DNA from: Marinobacter xestospongiae
Lineage (GTDB): Bacteria; Pseudomonadota; Gammaproteobacteria; Pseudomonadales; Oleiphilaceae
Length of the DNA stretch: 62,449 bases
Direction of reading: 5' to 3'
NCBI RefSeq assembly: GCF_023156385.1
Contig: NZ_JAKZAK010000031.1
Location: forward strand, 1 to 62,449
Shown: positions 8,645 through 17,949 of the stretch, in pieces
Position numbering within the stretch: position 1 is the first letter of the stretch
Layout: every line of letters begins with the position of its first letter
Program-made: the position numbers and the translations under genes
The notes under the pieces: model-generated
Told to the model about the DNA's origin: nothing
Databases searched by the model: none
What the model saw: the letters and a program-made list of their open reading frames with translations, nothing else

Positions 8645-9274
8645 ATGAGCGAGCAGCAACAAGGCACCCTGTACGTCATATCTGCACCGTCCGGAGCGGG
8701 CAAGACCAGCCTGGTGGCGCAGATGCTCGAACGTGATCCGGTGTTGGGGGTATCGATCTCCCATACCACCCGGCCAATGCGCTCGGGTGAGCAGGATGGC
8801 GTCAACTACCACTTCGTGGGGCGCGAACAGTTCGAGGCGATGATCGAGCGGGATGAGTTCCTGGAGCACGCCGATGTGTTTGGCAACTACTACGGCACCT
8901 CCCAGCGCTGGGTGGCGGACACCCTGGCCCAGGGCCGTGACGTGATCCTTGAGATCGACTGGCAGGGCGCGGTGCAGGTACGGCGGCTGATGCCGGACTG
9001 TGTTGGTATCTTCATCCTGCCGCCGTCGCCGGAAGTGCTGCGGCAGCGGCTTACCGGGCGCGGCACCGACGCGGCTGAGGTGGTGGAGCGACGCCTGCGG
9101 GAGGCAGCGGAGGAGTGCCGTCATGCCCAGGAGTTTGATTACCTGGTGGTGAATGATGACTTTGAGGTGGCGCTGTCGGACCTGCTCGCCATCGTGCGTG
9201 GCCAGCGCCTGCGGGTGGCCGCTCAGGAAGCTCGCCATGCCGGTTTGCTTGCCAGCTTGACGGCGAGACCGTAG
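8645..9274 (+). CDS. gmk: Guanylate kinase
   Basis: Phosphorylates GMP to GDP in the cytosol; 209 residues, the usual length. The P-loop SAPSGAGKTSL lies near residue 12-22, followed by the GMP-binding segment SISHTTRPMRSGEQDGVNYHF. CGGAG precedes the ATG. The order gmk-rpoZ-spoT is widely conserved and links guanine nucleotide supply to ppGpp metabolism. Confidence 0.98.
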   Translation: MSEQQQGTLYVISAPSGAGKTSLVAQMLERDPVLGVSISHTTRPMRSGEQDGVNYHFVGREQFEAMIERDEFLEHADVFGNYYGTSQRWVADTLAQGRDVILEIDWQGAVQVRRLMPDCVGIFILPPSPEVLRQRLTGRGTDAAEVVERRLREAAEECRHAQEFDYLVVNDDFEVALSDLLAIVRGQRLRVAAQEARHAGLLASLTARP

Positions 9275-9390
9275 GGGATAGTCCGGTTCATCGCACTGTA
9301 TACAAAATGAACCAGTGGCGGTAGACTACGCGGTCTGCCGAAATGCGTGCCTTACAGGCACTGTTACCAAAAGAATTGCCGGGGAGTGTT

Positions 9391-9603
9391 ATGGCTCGAG
9401 TTACCGTTGAAGATTGCCTGGATCACGTAGATAACCGCTTCCAACTGGTCATGGTGGCCAGCAAGCGTGCTCGCCAGATTGCCACCAAGGGCCACGAGCC
9501 GATGGTGCCGGAAGAGAATGACAAGCCGACGGTTCTGGCCCTGCGCGAGATTGCCGAAGGCAAAGTCAGCCCCGAGCTGCTCACCGAAGAAGAAGACGAT
9601 TAA
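9391..9603 (+). CDS. rpoZ: RNA polymerase omega subunit
   Basis: Omega subunit, 70 residues, assists folding and assembly of the beta' subunit and contributes its N-terminus to ppGpp site 1 of RNA polymerase. The start MARVTVEDCL is canonical and has GGGGAG five bases upstream; the frame extends 16 residues further upstream but without conservation. The core NRFQLVMVASKRARQI is intact and the tail is acidic. Confidence 0.97.
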   Translation: MARVTVEDCLDHVDNRFQLVMVASKRARQIATKGHEPMVPEENDKPTVLALREIAEGKVSPELLTEEEDD

Positions 9604-9700
9604 GAATCGTCGCCCCCTGCTGAATGGGGCATTGAAATTCGTCCTGACGGTTTTATAGTGTCAAGTAGGGGGCTTGCCCCCAACCGTTGATGGACCTCGA

Positions 9701-9729
9701 AAACCCGGATGGTCACATCCGGGTTTTTT
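9701..9729 (+). terminator. Rho-independent terminator between rpoZ and spoT
   Basis: A perfect 10-bp stem (AAACCCGGAT / ATCCGGGTTT), loop GGTCAC, followed by T run ending at 9729. A smaller perfect hairpin GGGGGC-TT-GCCCCC sits just upstream at 9668-9681. The terminator lies under the longest possible spoT reading frame, which argues that spoT starts after it and that spoT expression is partly uncoupled from rpoZ. Confidence 0.88.
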
Positions 9730-9761
9730 GTCCAATGCCATGTCGAAGAGTTGGAGGGGCG

Positions 9762-11912
9762 GTGTCAGCAGAGCAGACGGTGGAAGGTCTTGCCAGGGAA
9801 CTGAGCAGTTACCTGGACAGCAGTCGCGTCAATCAGGTGCGACGGGCGTATTATTACGCCGAACAGGCTCACGAAGGCCAGAAACGCCGCAGTGGTGAGC
9901 CCTACGTTACCCACCCGTTGGCGGTTGCCAGCATCCTCGCCGATCTCCGGCTGGACCATCAGAGTCTGATGGCGGCCATGCTCCATGATGTGATTGAAGA
10001 CACCGGTATCCCCAAGGAAGCACTGTCCGACCAGTTCGGAGAGTCGGTGGCGGACCTGGTGGACGGCGTCAGCAAGCTGACCCAGATCGAGTTCCGCTCC
10101 CGCGCCGAGGCCCAAGCCGAGAACTTCCAGAAGATGACCCTGGCGATGGCCCGGGACATCCGCGTTATCCTGGTCAAACTCGCCGACCGCCTGCACAACA
10201 TGCGTACCCTGGGCCCGCTGCCCTTTGCCAAGCGCCAGCGCATCGCCACCGAAACCCTCGATATCTACGCCCCCATTGCCAATCGCCTGGGCATGCATTC
10301 GATCTGCACCGAGCTGGAAGACCTGGGTTTCTCCTCGCTCTATCCGATGCGCTCCCGTTACATCTCCAAGGCGGTGGCCAAGCTGCGGGGCAGCCACCAG
10401 GAAATCATCCAGGAGATCCGTGGTCGACTGGAGGAGAAACTGGCGGAGCGTGGTCTGCCCGGCCGCATCATGGGGCGGGAGAAGCACCTGAACAGCATCT
10501 ACAACAAGATGAAGTTCAAGCAGAAGTCGTTCCACGAGATCATGGACGTCTATGCCTTCCGCATCATTACCGACACCGAAGACGACTGCTATCGCATCCT
10601 GGGGGCGGTCCACAGCCTCTACAAACCATTGCCGGGGCGTTTCAAGGACTACATCGCCATGCCCAAGGCCAATGGCTACCAGTCCCTGCACACCACGTTG
10701 TTTGGCATGCATGTGAACATTGAGATCCAGATCCGGACCGAGGAAATGGAGCACATTGCCAACAACGGGATTGCCGCCCACTGGATGTACAAGAACGACC
10801 AGTCCAACATCATCAGCGTAAACCAGAAGCGGGTGGACCGCTGGGTCAAGGGACTGATGGAGATGCGGGAACGGGCGGACGATTCGCTGGAGTTTATCGA
10901 ACACGTCAAGGTGGATCTGTTCCCCGACGAGATCTACGTGTTCACCCCCAAAGGCAAGATCATGGAGCTGCCCAGTGGCGCCACGCCCATCGACTTTGCC
11001 TACGCCATCCATACCGATATCGGCAACGCCAGTGTGGCCTGTCGGATCAACCGCAACCTGGCGTCCCTGAGCCAGCCGCTGCAAAGCGGGCAGACCGTGG
11101 AAATCATCACCGCGCCAGGGGCCCGGCCAAACCCGGCCTGGCTTGGTTTTGTCGTCACCGGCAAAGCCCGCAGCAGCATCCGCCATGTGCTCAAGCACCA
11201 GAAGCGCACCGAATCCCTGGAGCTGGGCAAAACCCTGTTGAAAAAATCCCTCAACGGCTTTGGCCAGAAGCTGGGGGACATCAAGGACGCCCAGATAGAG
11301 GCGGTGGTGCGCCATAACCAGGTGCAGAGCTTTGATGACCTGCTCAGTGAGATCGGCCTCGGCAACCGCATGGCCTATCTGGTGGCTCGCCAGCTGGTCA
11401 GCGGCGCTGGCAGCGACAGTCAGGACACCGGCGCGGACCTGGAGCAGAGCGGTGATGGCTATCGCCGGGCCCCGGTCACCATTCGCGGTACTGAGGGCTT
11501 GCTGGTGCGCTTCGCCCAGTGCTGCAAACCCATCCCCGGTGACCCGGTGGTGGGGGTGATGGATTCCGGCAATGGCATGCTGATTCACTCTGATACCTGC
11601 GAGCGCTTGCCGGAAAGCGACGAAGCCCGCTCACGCCTGACCCATCTGAAGTGGGCCAAGGACATCACCGATGAGTTCTCGGTGGAGCTGCGGGTTGAGC
11701 TGGAGCGTCAGCGCGGTGTCATTGCCGAGGTGGCCAGCGCGGTGGCCAAGGCCGATGGCAACATTGAGCGCATCAACGTGGAAGAGCAGAATGCCCGTCT
11801 GGGCATCGTCAGCCTGGTGGTTCACGTCAATGGCCGTCGCCACCTGGCACGGGTGATGCGTCGAATCCGCAATATCCGGGCCGTTACCCACATCAGCCGG
11901 ATTCGCCACTGA
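9762..11912 (+). CDS. spoT: Bifunctional (p)ppGpp synthetase/hydrolase SpoT
   Basis: Makes and degrades (p)ppGpp, the stringent response alarmone. The GTG start (VSAEQTVEGLAREL) is preceded by GGAGG at short spacing and gives 716 residues with a Pseudomonas-like N-terminus; upstream codons run through a terminator. Domains in order: HD hydrolase (HDVIEDTG, about 70-80), RelA/SpoT synthetase (RFKDYIAMPKANGYQSLHT), TGS (DEIYVFTPKGKIMELPSGAT), a zinc-finger-like segment (FAQCCKPIPGDPVVG) and a C-terminal ACT domain. Both hydrolase and synthetase motifs are present. Confidence 0.97.
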   Translation: MSAEQTVEGLARELSSYLDSSRVNQVRRAYYYAEQAHEGQKRRSGEPYVTHPLAVASILADLRLDHQSLMAAMLHDVIEDTGIPKEALSDQFGESVADLVDGVSKLTQIEFRSRAEAQAENFQKMTLAMARDIRVILVKLADRLHNMRTLGPLPFAKRQRIATETLDIYAPIANRLGMHSICTELEDLGFSSLYPMRSRYISKAVAKLRGSHQEIIQEIRGRLEEKLAERGLPGRIMGREKHLNSIYNKMKFKQKSFHEIMDVYAFRIITDTEDDCYRILGAVHSLYKPLPGRFKDYIAMPKANGYQSLHTTLFGMHVNIEIQIRTEEMEHIANNGIAAHWMYKNDQSNIISVNQKRVDRWVKGLMEMRERADDSLEFIEHVKVDLFPDEIYVFTPKGKIMELPSGATPIDFAYAIHTDIGNASVACRINRNLASLSQPLQSGQTVEIITAPGARPNPAWLGFVVTGKARSSIRHVLKHQKRTESLELGKTLLKKSLNGFGQKLGDIKDAQIEAVVRHNQVQSFDDLLSEIGLGNRMAYLVARQLVSGAGSDSQDTGADLEQSGDGYRRAPVTIRGTEGLLVRFAQCCKPIPGDPVVGVMDSGNGMLIHSDTCERLPESDEARSRLTHLKWAKDITDEFSVELRVELERQRGVIAEVASAVAKADGNIERINVEEQNARLGIVSLVVHVNGRRHLARVMRRIRNIRAVTHISRIRH

Positions 11913-12011
11913 CGCCGCCACCGTGGCCCCTTGTGGCGGTCCATGGTCGATCTTGACAGACTCGCTCCGAAGGGGCGAGGATGTTCGTTTTAGTGAAAAG
12001 GACCCTAGGTC

Positions 12012-12398
12012 ATGACCAACAAATCGGTAATCCAGACAGAAAGTGCACCCCAGGCTATTGGTACCTACTCCCAGGCAGTAAAAGCCGGTGATACCGTGTA
12101 CCTGTCAGGCCAGATTCCGCTGGTGCCGGAAACCATGGAAGTGGTGGCCGGGGATTTCGCCGCCAAGACCCGCCAGGTGTTCGAGAACCTGAAGGCCGTG
12201 TGTGAAGCGGCCGGTGGCAGTCTGCAGGACATCGTCAAGCTCAACATCTACATGACCGACCTGAGTAACTTCGCCACCGTTAACGAAGTGATGGCGACCT
12301 ACTTCCAGGAGCCGTACCCGGCCCGTGCCGCCATCGGTGTGGCTGCCCTGCCCAAGGGCGTGCCGGTGGAAATGGACGCGGTGATGGTCCTGAGCTGA
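12012..12398 (+). CDS. ridA: RidA family deaminase
   Basis: Reactive intermediate deaminase that hydrolyses 2-aminoacrylate and related imines; 128 residues, trimeric family. The signature YPARAAIGVAALPKGVPVEM contains the conserved Arg, and the N-terminal GTYSQAVKAGDTVYLSGQ matches. AAAAGGA lies upstream of the ATG. It follows spoT as in Pseudomonas and many proteobacteria. Confidence 0.95.
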   Translation: MTNKSVIQTESAPQAIGTYSQAVKAGDTVYLSGQIPLVPETMEVVAGDFAAKTRQVFENLKAVCEAAGGSLQDIVKLNIYMTDLSNFATVNEVMATYFQEPYPARAAIGVAALPKGVPVEMDAVMVLS

Positions 12399-12409
12399 GC
12401 ATGACTCAT

Positions 12410-12433
12410 GGCCCTGGCCCTTCCGCCAGGGCC
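12410..12433. terminator. Hairpin between convergent genes
   Basis: Perfect 9-bp stem (GGCCCTGGC / GCCAGGGCC), loop CCTTCC, centred between the ridA stop and the end of the convergent epimerase-like gene. No T run on either strand, so termination is only suggested. Confidence 0.4.
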
Positions 12434-12446
12434 GGTGAATTCCCTT

Positions 12447-13331
12447 CTAACCGGCGTCGTCCGGCTTCTCCTGCGCAATCATCTCACCGTAACCCACCCG
12501 AAAATTGGGGTATTGAAACCGGAACCCGGTGGCCAGCAGCCGTTGGTTGCGACAGCGTTTACTTCCGGCCCGGCCGCCTGTGCGGGCATCATCGCCGGGA
12601 GTGCGACAGGGCGCCTGGTCCTGAACCCAGCGCACCACTTCATCCAGTCGCACCGGCTCACAGTCACTGACCAGGTAGGTCGGGGCGACATCATTGCCGC
12701 TGAGCGCCAGCTCCAGCAGGTGTACTACCGCCCGGGCAGCGTCCTCTTCATGAATGCGGTTGCTGTAGGGGCCGGGTGAGCGTGGGTTCATACCGCCGTC
12801 CTGCACCGCGGTGAGAAAGCGGCGCCGGCTGGGGCCGTAGATGCCGCTCAGGCGTACTACCGTGGCCGGAATGCGGCTGTCGCGGGCCCGCTGCTCACCC
12901 TCGAGAATGCACTGGCCGCTGAAGCGCGCCGGCTCGGTGGCGCTGTCCTCGTCGACCCAGTTGTCGTCGTCCTGGTGGTACACGCTGGTGCTGCTGATGA
13001 AGATCAGGCGTTGGGGGCGTTGGCCATCGAGCGCGTCCAACAGGTTGTTGAGGCCGGTCACGTAGGCGTCCCGATAGCCCTGGTCGCTGTACTGGCTGGG
13101 GGTCAGGCAGTAGATCACCGCATCCAGGTCTGACGGCAGAACCTGCCGCAGCTGTGTCGGCTGCAGCAGATCGACGGCCACCGGCTCGACTCCGGCAGGT
13201 ACCTTGTTGGCTTGACGGCGCAGCCCGAAGACGGTGGCGTCCCGGGCAAGCAACGTGGCGATACGACCGCCGAGGGCGCCACAACCGGCGACCAGGATAC
13301 GGGGCTGGGAAGCTGTTTCTTCGATTGCCAT
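12447..13331 (-). CDS. NAD(P)-binding epimerase/dehydratase-like protein
   Basis: A 294-residue Rossmann-fold protein of the extended SDR group (YeeZ/WcaG-like). The dinucleotide motif is VAGCGALGGRIATLL near residue 14-28, a variant of GxxGxxG. The segment IFISSTSVYHQ is the SDR Ser/Tyr region, but the usual Tyr-xxx-Lys is not obvious, so catalysis may be altered. Start is the ATG two codons inside a TTG-initiated frame, with AAGGAT upstream. Substrate is unknown. It is divergent from oxyR across an 86-base gap. Confidence 0.8.
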   Translation of the reverse strand: MAIEETASQPRILVAGCGALGGRIATLLARDATVFGLRRQANKVPAGVEPVAVDLLQPTQLRQVLPSDLDAVIYCLTPSQYSDQGYRDAYVTGLNNLLDALDGQRPQRLIFISSTSVYHQDDDNWVDEDSATEPARFSGQCILEGEQRARDSRIPATVVRLSGIYGPSRRRFLTAVQDGGMNPRSPGPYSNRIHEEDAARAVVHLLELALSGNDVAPTYLVSDCEPVRLDEVVRWVQDQAPCRTPGDDARTGGRAGSKRCRNQRLLATGFRFQYPNFRVGYGEMIAQEKPDDAG

Positions 13332-13417
13332 AATCAATATCTATCCTTATGCTTGATCCAGAGAGCCTATGGATGATCCAGGCCGCCGAACCCTATTCTG
13401 ATTGACCGGAGCGCACC

Positions 13418-14377
13418 ATGACCCTCACCGAGTTGCGATACGTCGTTACCCTGGCCCGGGAAAAACATTTTGGCCGGGCGGCGGAGCGATGTCACGTCAG
13501 CCAGCCCACCTTGAGTGTCGCGGTGAAGAAGCTGGAAGAGGAGCTCGGCGTTCCCCTGTTTGAGCGCAGCAAGAGCAGCATCCGGGTCACCGAGTCCGGC
13601 GAGCGGATCATTGAGCAGGCCCAGCGGGTGCTGGATCAGGTGGGGGTGATCCGCGACATGGCCCAGGACGGCAAGAACCAGCTCAATTCGCCGCTCAAGG
13701 TCGGAGCCATTTACACCATCGGTCCCTACCTGTTTCCCCATCTGTTGCCAGAGCTGCGTCGTGCGGCGCCGCAGATGCCGTTGTACATCGAAGAGGACTA
13801 TACCGCCAACCTGCGCCAGAAACTGCGGCACTCGGAGTTGGACGCCATCATCGTGGCATTGCCATTCGATGAGCCGGAGGTGGTCACGCTGCCGTTGTAC
13901 GACGAGCCGTTCGTGGTGCTGTTGCCGGCTGGGCACCCCCTGGCGGACGAAACGGAGCTGACAGCCGAACAGCTGTCGCGGGAGCAGTTGTTGCTGCTGG
14001 GACCGGGACACTGCTTCCGGGACCAGGTGCTGGAGTCCTGCCCGCCACTGGTGGAAACCGTCACCAATCGCCCCCAGAGTGCCACACCGGCACTGGTGAC
14101 CGAGGGCAGCTCGCTGGAAACCATCCGTCACATGGTGGCGTCGGGATTGGGCATCACCGTATTGCCGTTGTCTGCCGCCACGGCCATGCAGTACCGGGAG
14201 GACATCCTGGTGGTGCGTCCGTTCGTGGCACCGGTGCCCTACCGCACCGTGGCGCTGGCCTGGCGGGTGACCTTCCCGCGACCCAAAGCCATTGATGTGC
14301 TGCGGCTGGCCGCGGGGCAGTGCCGGGTGATGGAGAAGGCCCGGGACGAGACGCCGGCAGCGCCACTGAGCGCCTGA
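13418..14377 (+). CDS. oxyR: Hydrogen peroxide sensor OxyR
   Basis: LysR-type activator of peroxide defence. The winged HTH lies at residues 1-60 (FGRAAERCHVSQPTLSVAVK). The redox pair is at Cys199 and Cys208 by direct count (GHCFRDQVLESC), exactly the E. coli OxyR positions, so I call OxyR rather than a generic LysR protein. Length 319 is slightly above the usual 305-310. CCGGAG precedes the ATG. recG starts seven bases after the stop, so the two are likely cotranscribed, as in pseudomonads. Confidence 0.95.
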   Translation: MTLTELRYVVTLAREKHFGRAAERCHVSQPTLSVAVKKLEEELGVPLFERSKSSIRVTESGERIIEQAQRVLDQVGVIRDMAQDGKNQLNSPLKVGAIYTIGPYLFPHLLPELRRAAPQMPLYIEEDYTANLRQKLRHSELDAIIVALPFDEPEVVTLPLYDEPFVVLLPAGHPLADETELTAEQLSREQLLLLGPGHCFRDQVLESCPPLVETVTNRPQSATPALVTEGSSLETIRHMVASGLGITVLPLSAATAMQYREDILVVRPFVAPVPYRTVALAWRVTFPRPKAIDVLRLAAGQCRVMEKARDETPAAPLSA

Positions 14378-14384
14378 GGGTGAT

Positions 14385-16460
14385 ATGACCTCGCTGGAAG
14401 ACCTGCCTGTCACAACCCTCAAGGGCGTCGGCGCAGCGCTGGCGGGCAAGCTTGCCAAACTGGGCATCCACAGCCTGCAGGACATGGTGTTCCACCTGCC
14501 GCACCGGTATGAGGATCGCACCCGGGTGCTGCCGATCGGCAGCCTGCGCATCGGTGATGTGGGTGTGGTGGAAGGGGAGGTCGCCAAGGCCGATCTGGTG
14601 ATGGGGCGACGACGCAGCCTGCAGGTGACGCTGCGGGACGATTCCGGCTTCCTGGTGATGCGTTTCTTCCACTTCAACGCCGCCCAGAAAGCGCAACTGG
14701 CTGCCGGCACCCGGGTGCGCTGTTTTGGCGAGGTCCGTGCCGGCCGTGCCGGATTTGAGTTCTACCACCCCGAATACGAGATCAATCCTGCCCCCATGGC
14801 GCCTGAGGAAGACGCCTCGCTGACGCCAGTCTATCCTTTGACCGATGGTATCCAGCAGCCCCGGGTGCGGGCGCTGTGCCGCCAGGCCCTGGCCTATCTC
14901 CAGCGCTACCCGATCCGGGAACTGCTGCCGGAGGCCGTGCTCGCCGACTACCAGTTACCGGACATTACCCGGGCGGTGATGCTGGTGCATGCACCGCCGG
15001 CGGACGCCGATGTGCCCCAGCTGCTGGCGGGCAAACACCCGGCCCAGCAGCGGCTGGTGATGGAGGAGTTGCTGGCCCATCAGCTCAGTCTGCTGCAGGT
15101 GCGGGAACAGATCCAGCAGCGGCAGTCGTTGCCGCTGTTGCCCCAGGGCGATCTGGTGCAGCGGTTTGTCGATGAACTGCCGTTTGAACTTACCCGTGCC
15201 CAGCGTCATGTCGTTGGCGACATCCGTCAGGACCTGAGCCAACCGCTGCCCATGTTGCGGTTGGTGCAGGGGGACGTTGGCTCGGGCAAGACCGTGGTGG
15301 CAGCGCTGGCGGCACTGCAGGCGATTGCCGCCGGTGGTCAGGTGGCGCTGATGGCGCCGACGGAAATCCTCGCCGAGCAGCACTACAATAGCTTTCAGCA
15401 ATGGCTGGAACCACTGGGGCTGTCACTGGCGTGGGTCTCCGGCAAGGTCAAGGGCAAGGCGCGCCAGCGGGTGCTGGAGGCGCTCGCCAGCGGCGATGCC
15501 CAGATCGCCATTGGCACTCATGCGCTGTTCCAGAACGATGTGGCGTTCCAGCGTCTGGCACTAGTGATTGTGGACGAGCAGCACCGCTTTGGCGTTCACC
15601 AGCGCCTGGCCCTGCGGGATAAAGGGGTGGCCGGTGAGTTGGCACCGCACCAGTTGATCATGACCGCAACCCCGATTCCCCGGACCCTGGCGATGAGCGC
15701 CTACGCCGATCTGGACACGTCGGTGATCGATGAGCTGCCACCAGGCCGTAAACCCATCGACACCATCGTGATCCCCGACAGCCGCCGGGAAGACGTGATT
15801 GAGCGGGTGCGCAGTGCCTGTCGGGACGGCCGCCAGGCGTACTGGGTCTGCACCCTGATCGAAGAGTCCGAGGCGCTGCAGTGTCAGGCCGCCGAGGCGA
15901 CGGCGGAAGACCTGCAGGCGCGACTGGCGGACCTGAAAGTGGGGCTGGTGCATGGTCGCTTGAAAGCGGCGGAGAAGGCCGAGATGATGGCGGCCTTCAA
16001 AGCCGGTGACCTAGACCTGCTGGTGGCCACCACCGTGATCGAGGTAGGGGTGGACGTTCCCAACGCATCACTGATCATCATAGAGAATCCGGAGCGCCTG
16101 GGGCTGGCCCAGCTGCACCAGTTGCGGGGCCGGGTGGGGCGTGGCCATGAGGCCAGCTTCTGTGTACTGCTGTACCACCCGCCACTGTCGACGAACGGCA
16201 AGGCCCGCCTGCAGGTGTTGCGGGACAGCCAGGACGGCTTTGTCATTGCCGAGAAAGACCTGGAAATCCGCGGTCCGGGGGAGGTCCTGGGAACCCGGCA
16301 GACCGGGCTGATGCAGTTCCGGCTGGCGGAATTTGAGCGTGACAAAGGCTGGATCGAACCGATCCGCGAACTGGCGCCCGGCCTGATGGCGGATCGGGCC
16401 CGGGTGACGGCGCTGATTCGCCGTTGGCTCGGAGAGCGTATACGCTACGGAGACGTATAA
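14385..16460 (+). CDS. recG: ATP-dependent DNA helicase RecG
   Basis: Branch-migration helicase that regresses stalled forks; 691 residues. An N-terminal wedge/OB domain (about 1-160) is followed by two helicase lobes with Walker A (QGDVGSGKTVV), the DExH-type box VDEQHRFGV, motif TATPIPRTL, and the C-terminal LRGRVGRG motif. Start ATG lies seven bases after the oxyR stop, suggesting an operon. Confidence 0.97.
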   Translation: MTSLEDLPVTTLKGVGAALAGKLAKLGIHSLQDMVFHLPHRYEDRTRVLPIGSLRIGDVGVVEGEVAKADLVMGRRRSLQVTLRDDSGFLVMRFFHFNAAQKAQLAAGTRVRCFGEVRAGRAGFEFYHPEYEINPAPMAPEEDASLTPVYPLTDGIQQPRVRALCRQALAYLQRYPIRELLPEAVLADYQLPDITRAVMLVHAPPADADVPQLLAGKHPAQQRLVMEELLAHQLSLLQVREQIQQRQSLPLLPQGDLVQRFVDELPFELTRAQRHVVGDIRQDLSQPLPMLRLVQGDVGSGKTVVAALAALQAIAAGGQVALMAPTEILAEQHYNSFQQWLEPLGLSLAWVSGKVKGKARQRVLEALASGDAQIAIGTHALFQNDVAFQRLALVIVDEQHRFGVHQRLALRDKGVAGELAPHQLIMTATPIPRTLAMSAYADLDTSVIDELPPGRKPIDTIVIPDSRREDVIERVRSACRDGRQAYWVCTLIEESEALQCQAAEATAEDLQARLADLKVGLVHGRLKAAEKAEMMAAFKAGDLDLLVATTVIEVGVDVPNASLIIIENPERLGLAQLHQLRGRVGRGHEASFCVLLYHPPLSTNGKARLQVLRDSQDGFVIAEKDLEIRGPGEVLGTRQTGLMQFRLAEFERDKGWIEPIRELAPGLMADRARVTALIRRWLGERIRYGDV

Positions 16461-16578
16461 TCAGCTATCAGGGGTGCCGACGTGGACGGCAACGCAACCG
16501 GCCTGGATGCCCCTGACGGAACCAAAGCAACGTGGCTGGCGGTTAGTGTCCCGCCAGCACTGGAAACAGGGGAATACC

Positions 16579-17949
16579 ATGGAATTACCCGTCGTTGTCC
16601 GTCAGGCCCTGGGGGACACCGCCAACAGCGTGGAGCTGCGTGATGCCACCAGCGCCAGTGCAGCGGACACCCTGCTGCGGATGGTGCTGCTGAGTGATGA
16701 TCAGGGCAAGTTGCAGGTCATCTGTCGGCGTCAGGACATGATCGACATCGCCGCCCTCAACAGTCGCCTGCAGCGGTCGCTGCGGTTGCTGTCGGGCACT
16801 GAACTGGGTCGGCTGCGTGAGCGTACCGGGCTGCGGGAACTGCCAGCGCTGCCGTCACTGACCGGTTATCCCACGGTGGTGGACGAGGCCGTGGATACCC
16901 TCTCGGTGGTGGGGCTGGAGTTGCCCGAGCAGGGAGGCACCATTGTGCTCAGCGATGGCGATTTCCGCGAGCTGACGGCTGGCGCCCAGCGTTTGGGGTT
17001 TGCGGTCGATCCTGACACCATCAGTGTTAACCTGGACCGGCCCGAGGAAGACCAGGCTCAACTTCACACCGCCATCAAGCGTTTCACCGGCCTGCGTATC
17101 CAGCAGCGCCTCGATGACACCCTGGAACTGCCACCGCTGCCGGAGACCGCGCAGCGCATTATTCACCTGCGGGTAAATCCCAACGCCATGATGGGCGACC
17201 TGGTGGACATTGTTGAAAGCGATCCCAGCCTGGCGGCGCAAGTGGTGAGCTGGGCGTCGTCGTCCTTCTACGCCGCTGCCGGCCAGGTACGCTCGGTTCA
17301 CGATGCGGTGTCGCGGGTACTGGGATTCGATCTGGTAATGAACCTGGCGGTGGGGCTCTCCCTGGGGCGGGCCCTGGATCAGCCCAAACTCAAGCCTGAG
17401 GGCCAGGTCGATTACTGGCAACAGGCGATCTGGCAGGCCCAGTCCGCCGGGGTCCTGGCCAGCATGATGCCGCGAGGGCAGCGACCGGTGTTTGGGCTGG
17501 CGTATCTGTCCGGACTGCTGCACAACTTCGGTTATCTGGTGCTGGCCCATGTGTTCCCGCCCCATTTCCAGAAGCTGTGCCGGTTTCTGGAAGTGAATGG
17601 TCACATCGACTCTTCACTGATCGAGCATTACCTGCTGGGGGTCACCCGGGAGCAGATCGGCACCCAGCTGATGACCAACTGGGGCATGCCGGATGAAGTC
17701 ACCCAGGCGATCCGGCAGCAGAAGAACCCCGACTTCCAGGGTGAGTATGACGTTTACCCGCGATTGCTGTGGCTGGGGCGTCAGCTACTGATCCAGCGGG
17801 GTATCGCCCTGGGTGCGGCGGAGACGGTGGATCGCGCCCACTTTCTGGCCCTGGGGCTGGATCAGGCTGAGGTGGAGGCCCAATTTGATGATCTGGTGGG
17901 TAACAAGGATGCGGTGATGGCCATCGCCGGCATGATGCAGGGCCACTGA
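16579..17949 (+). CDS. YbaK-like plus HDOD domain fusion protein
   Basis: A 456-residue two-domain protein. Residues about 1-155 resemble the YbaK/ProX editing fold (aminoacyl-tRNA deacylase family). Residues about 195-390 form an HDOD domain (LPPLPETAQRIIHLRVNPNA, SDPSLAAQVVSWASS, GLLHNFGYLVLAH), a non-catalytic relative of HD phosphohydrolases often found in signalling proteins. Start ATG chosen because AGGGGA precedes it and the family N-terminus begins there; 35 upstream codons look noncoding. A similar gene follows recG in Pseudomonas. The function of the fusion is not known. Confidence 0.85.
   Translation: MELPVVVRQALGDTANSVELRDATSASAADTLLRMVLLSDDQGKLQVICRRQDMIDIAALNSRLQRSLRLLSGTELGRLRERTGLRELPALPSLTGYPTVVDEAVDTLSVVGLELPEQGGTIVLSDGDFRELTAGAQRLGFAVDPDTISVNLDRPEEDQAQLHTAIKRFTGLRIQQRLDDTLELPPLPETAQRIIHLRVNPNAMMGDLVDIVESDPSLAAQVVSWASSSFYAAAGQVRSVHDAVSRVLGFDLVMNLAVGLSLGRALDQPKLKPEGQVDYWQQAIWQAQSAGVLASMMPRGQRPVFGLAYLSGLLHNFGYLVLAHVFPPHFQKLCRFLEVNGHIDSSLIEHYLLGVTREQIGTQLMTNWGMPDEVTQAIRQQKNPDFQGEYDVYPRLLWLGRQLLIQRGIALGAAETVDRAHFLALGLDQAEVEAQFDDLVGNKDAVMAIAGMMQGH

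Noticed and set aside
9765..11588. 607-codon open frame on the minus strand, opposite spoT
   Set aside because: It is an antisense shadow of a strongly conserved gene, with no ribosome site or recognisable product; high GC makes such frames common.
13332..13417. OxyR autoregulatory site between the epimerase gene and oxyR
   Set aside because: CTAT/ATAG-like fragments are present but not at the spacing of the four-part OxyR motif.
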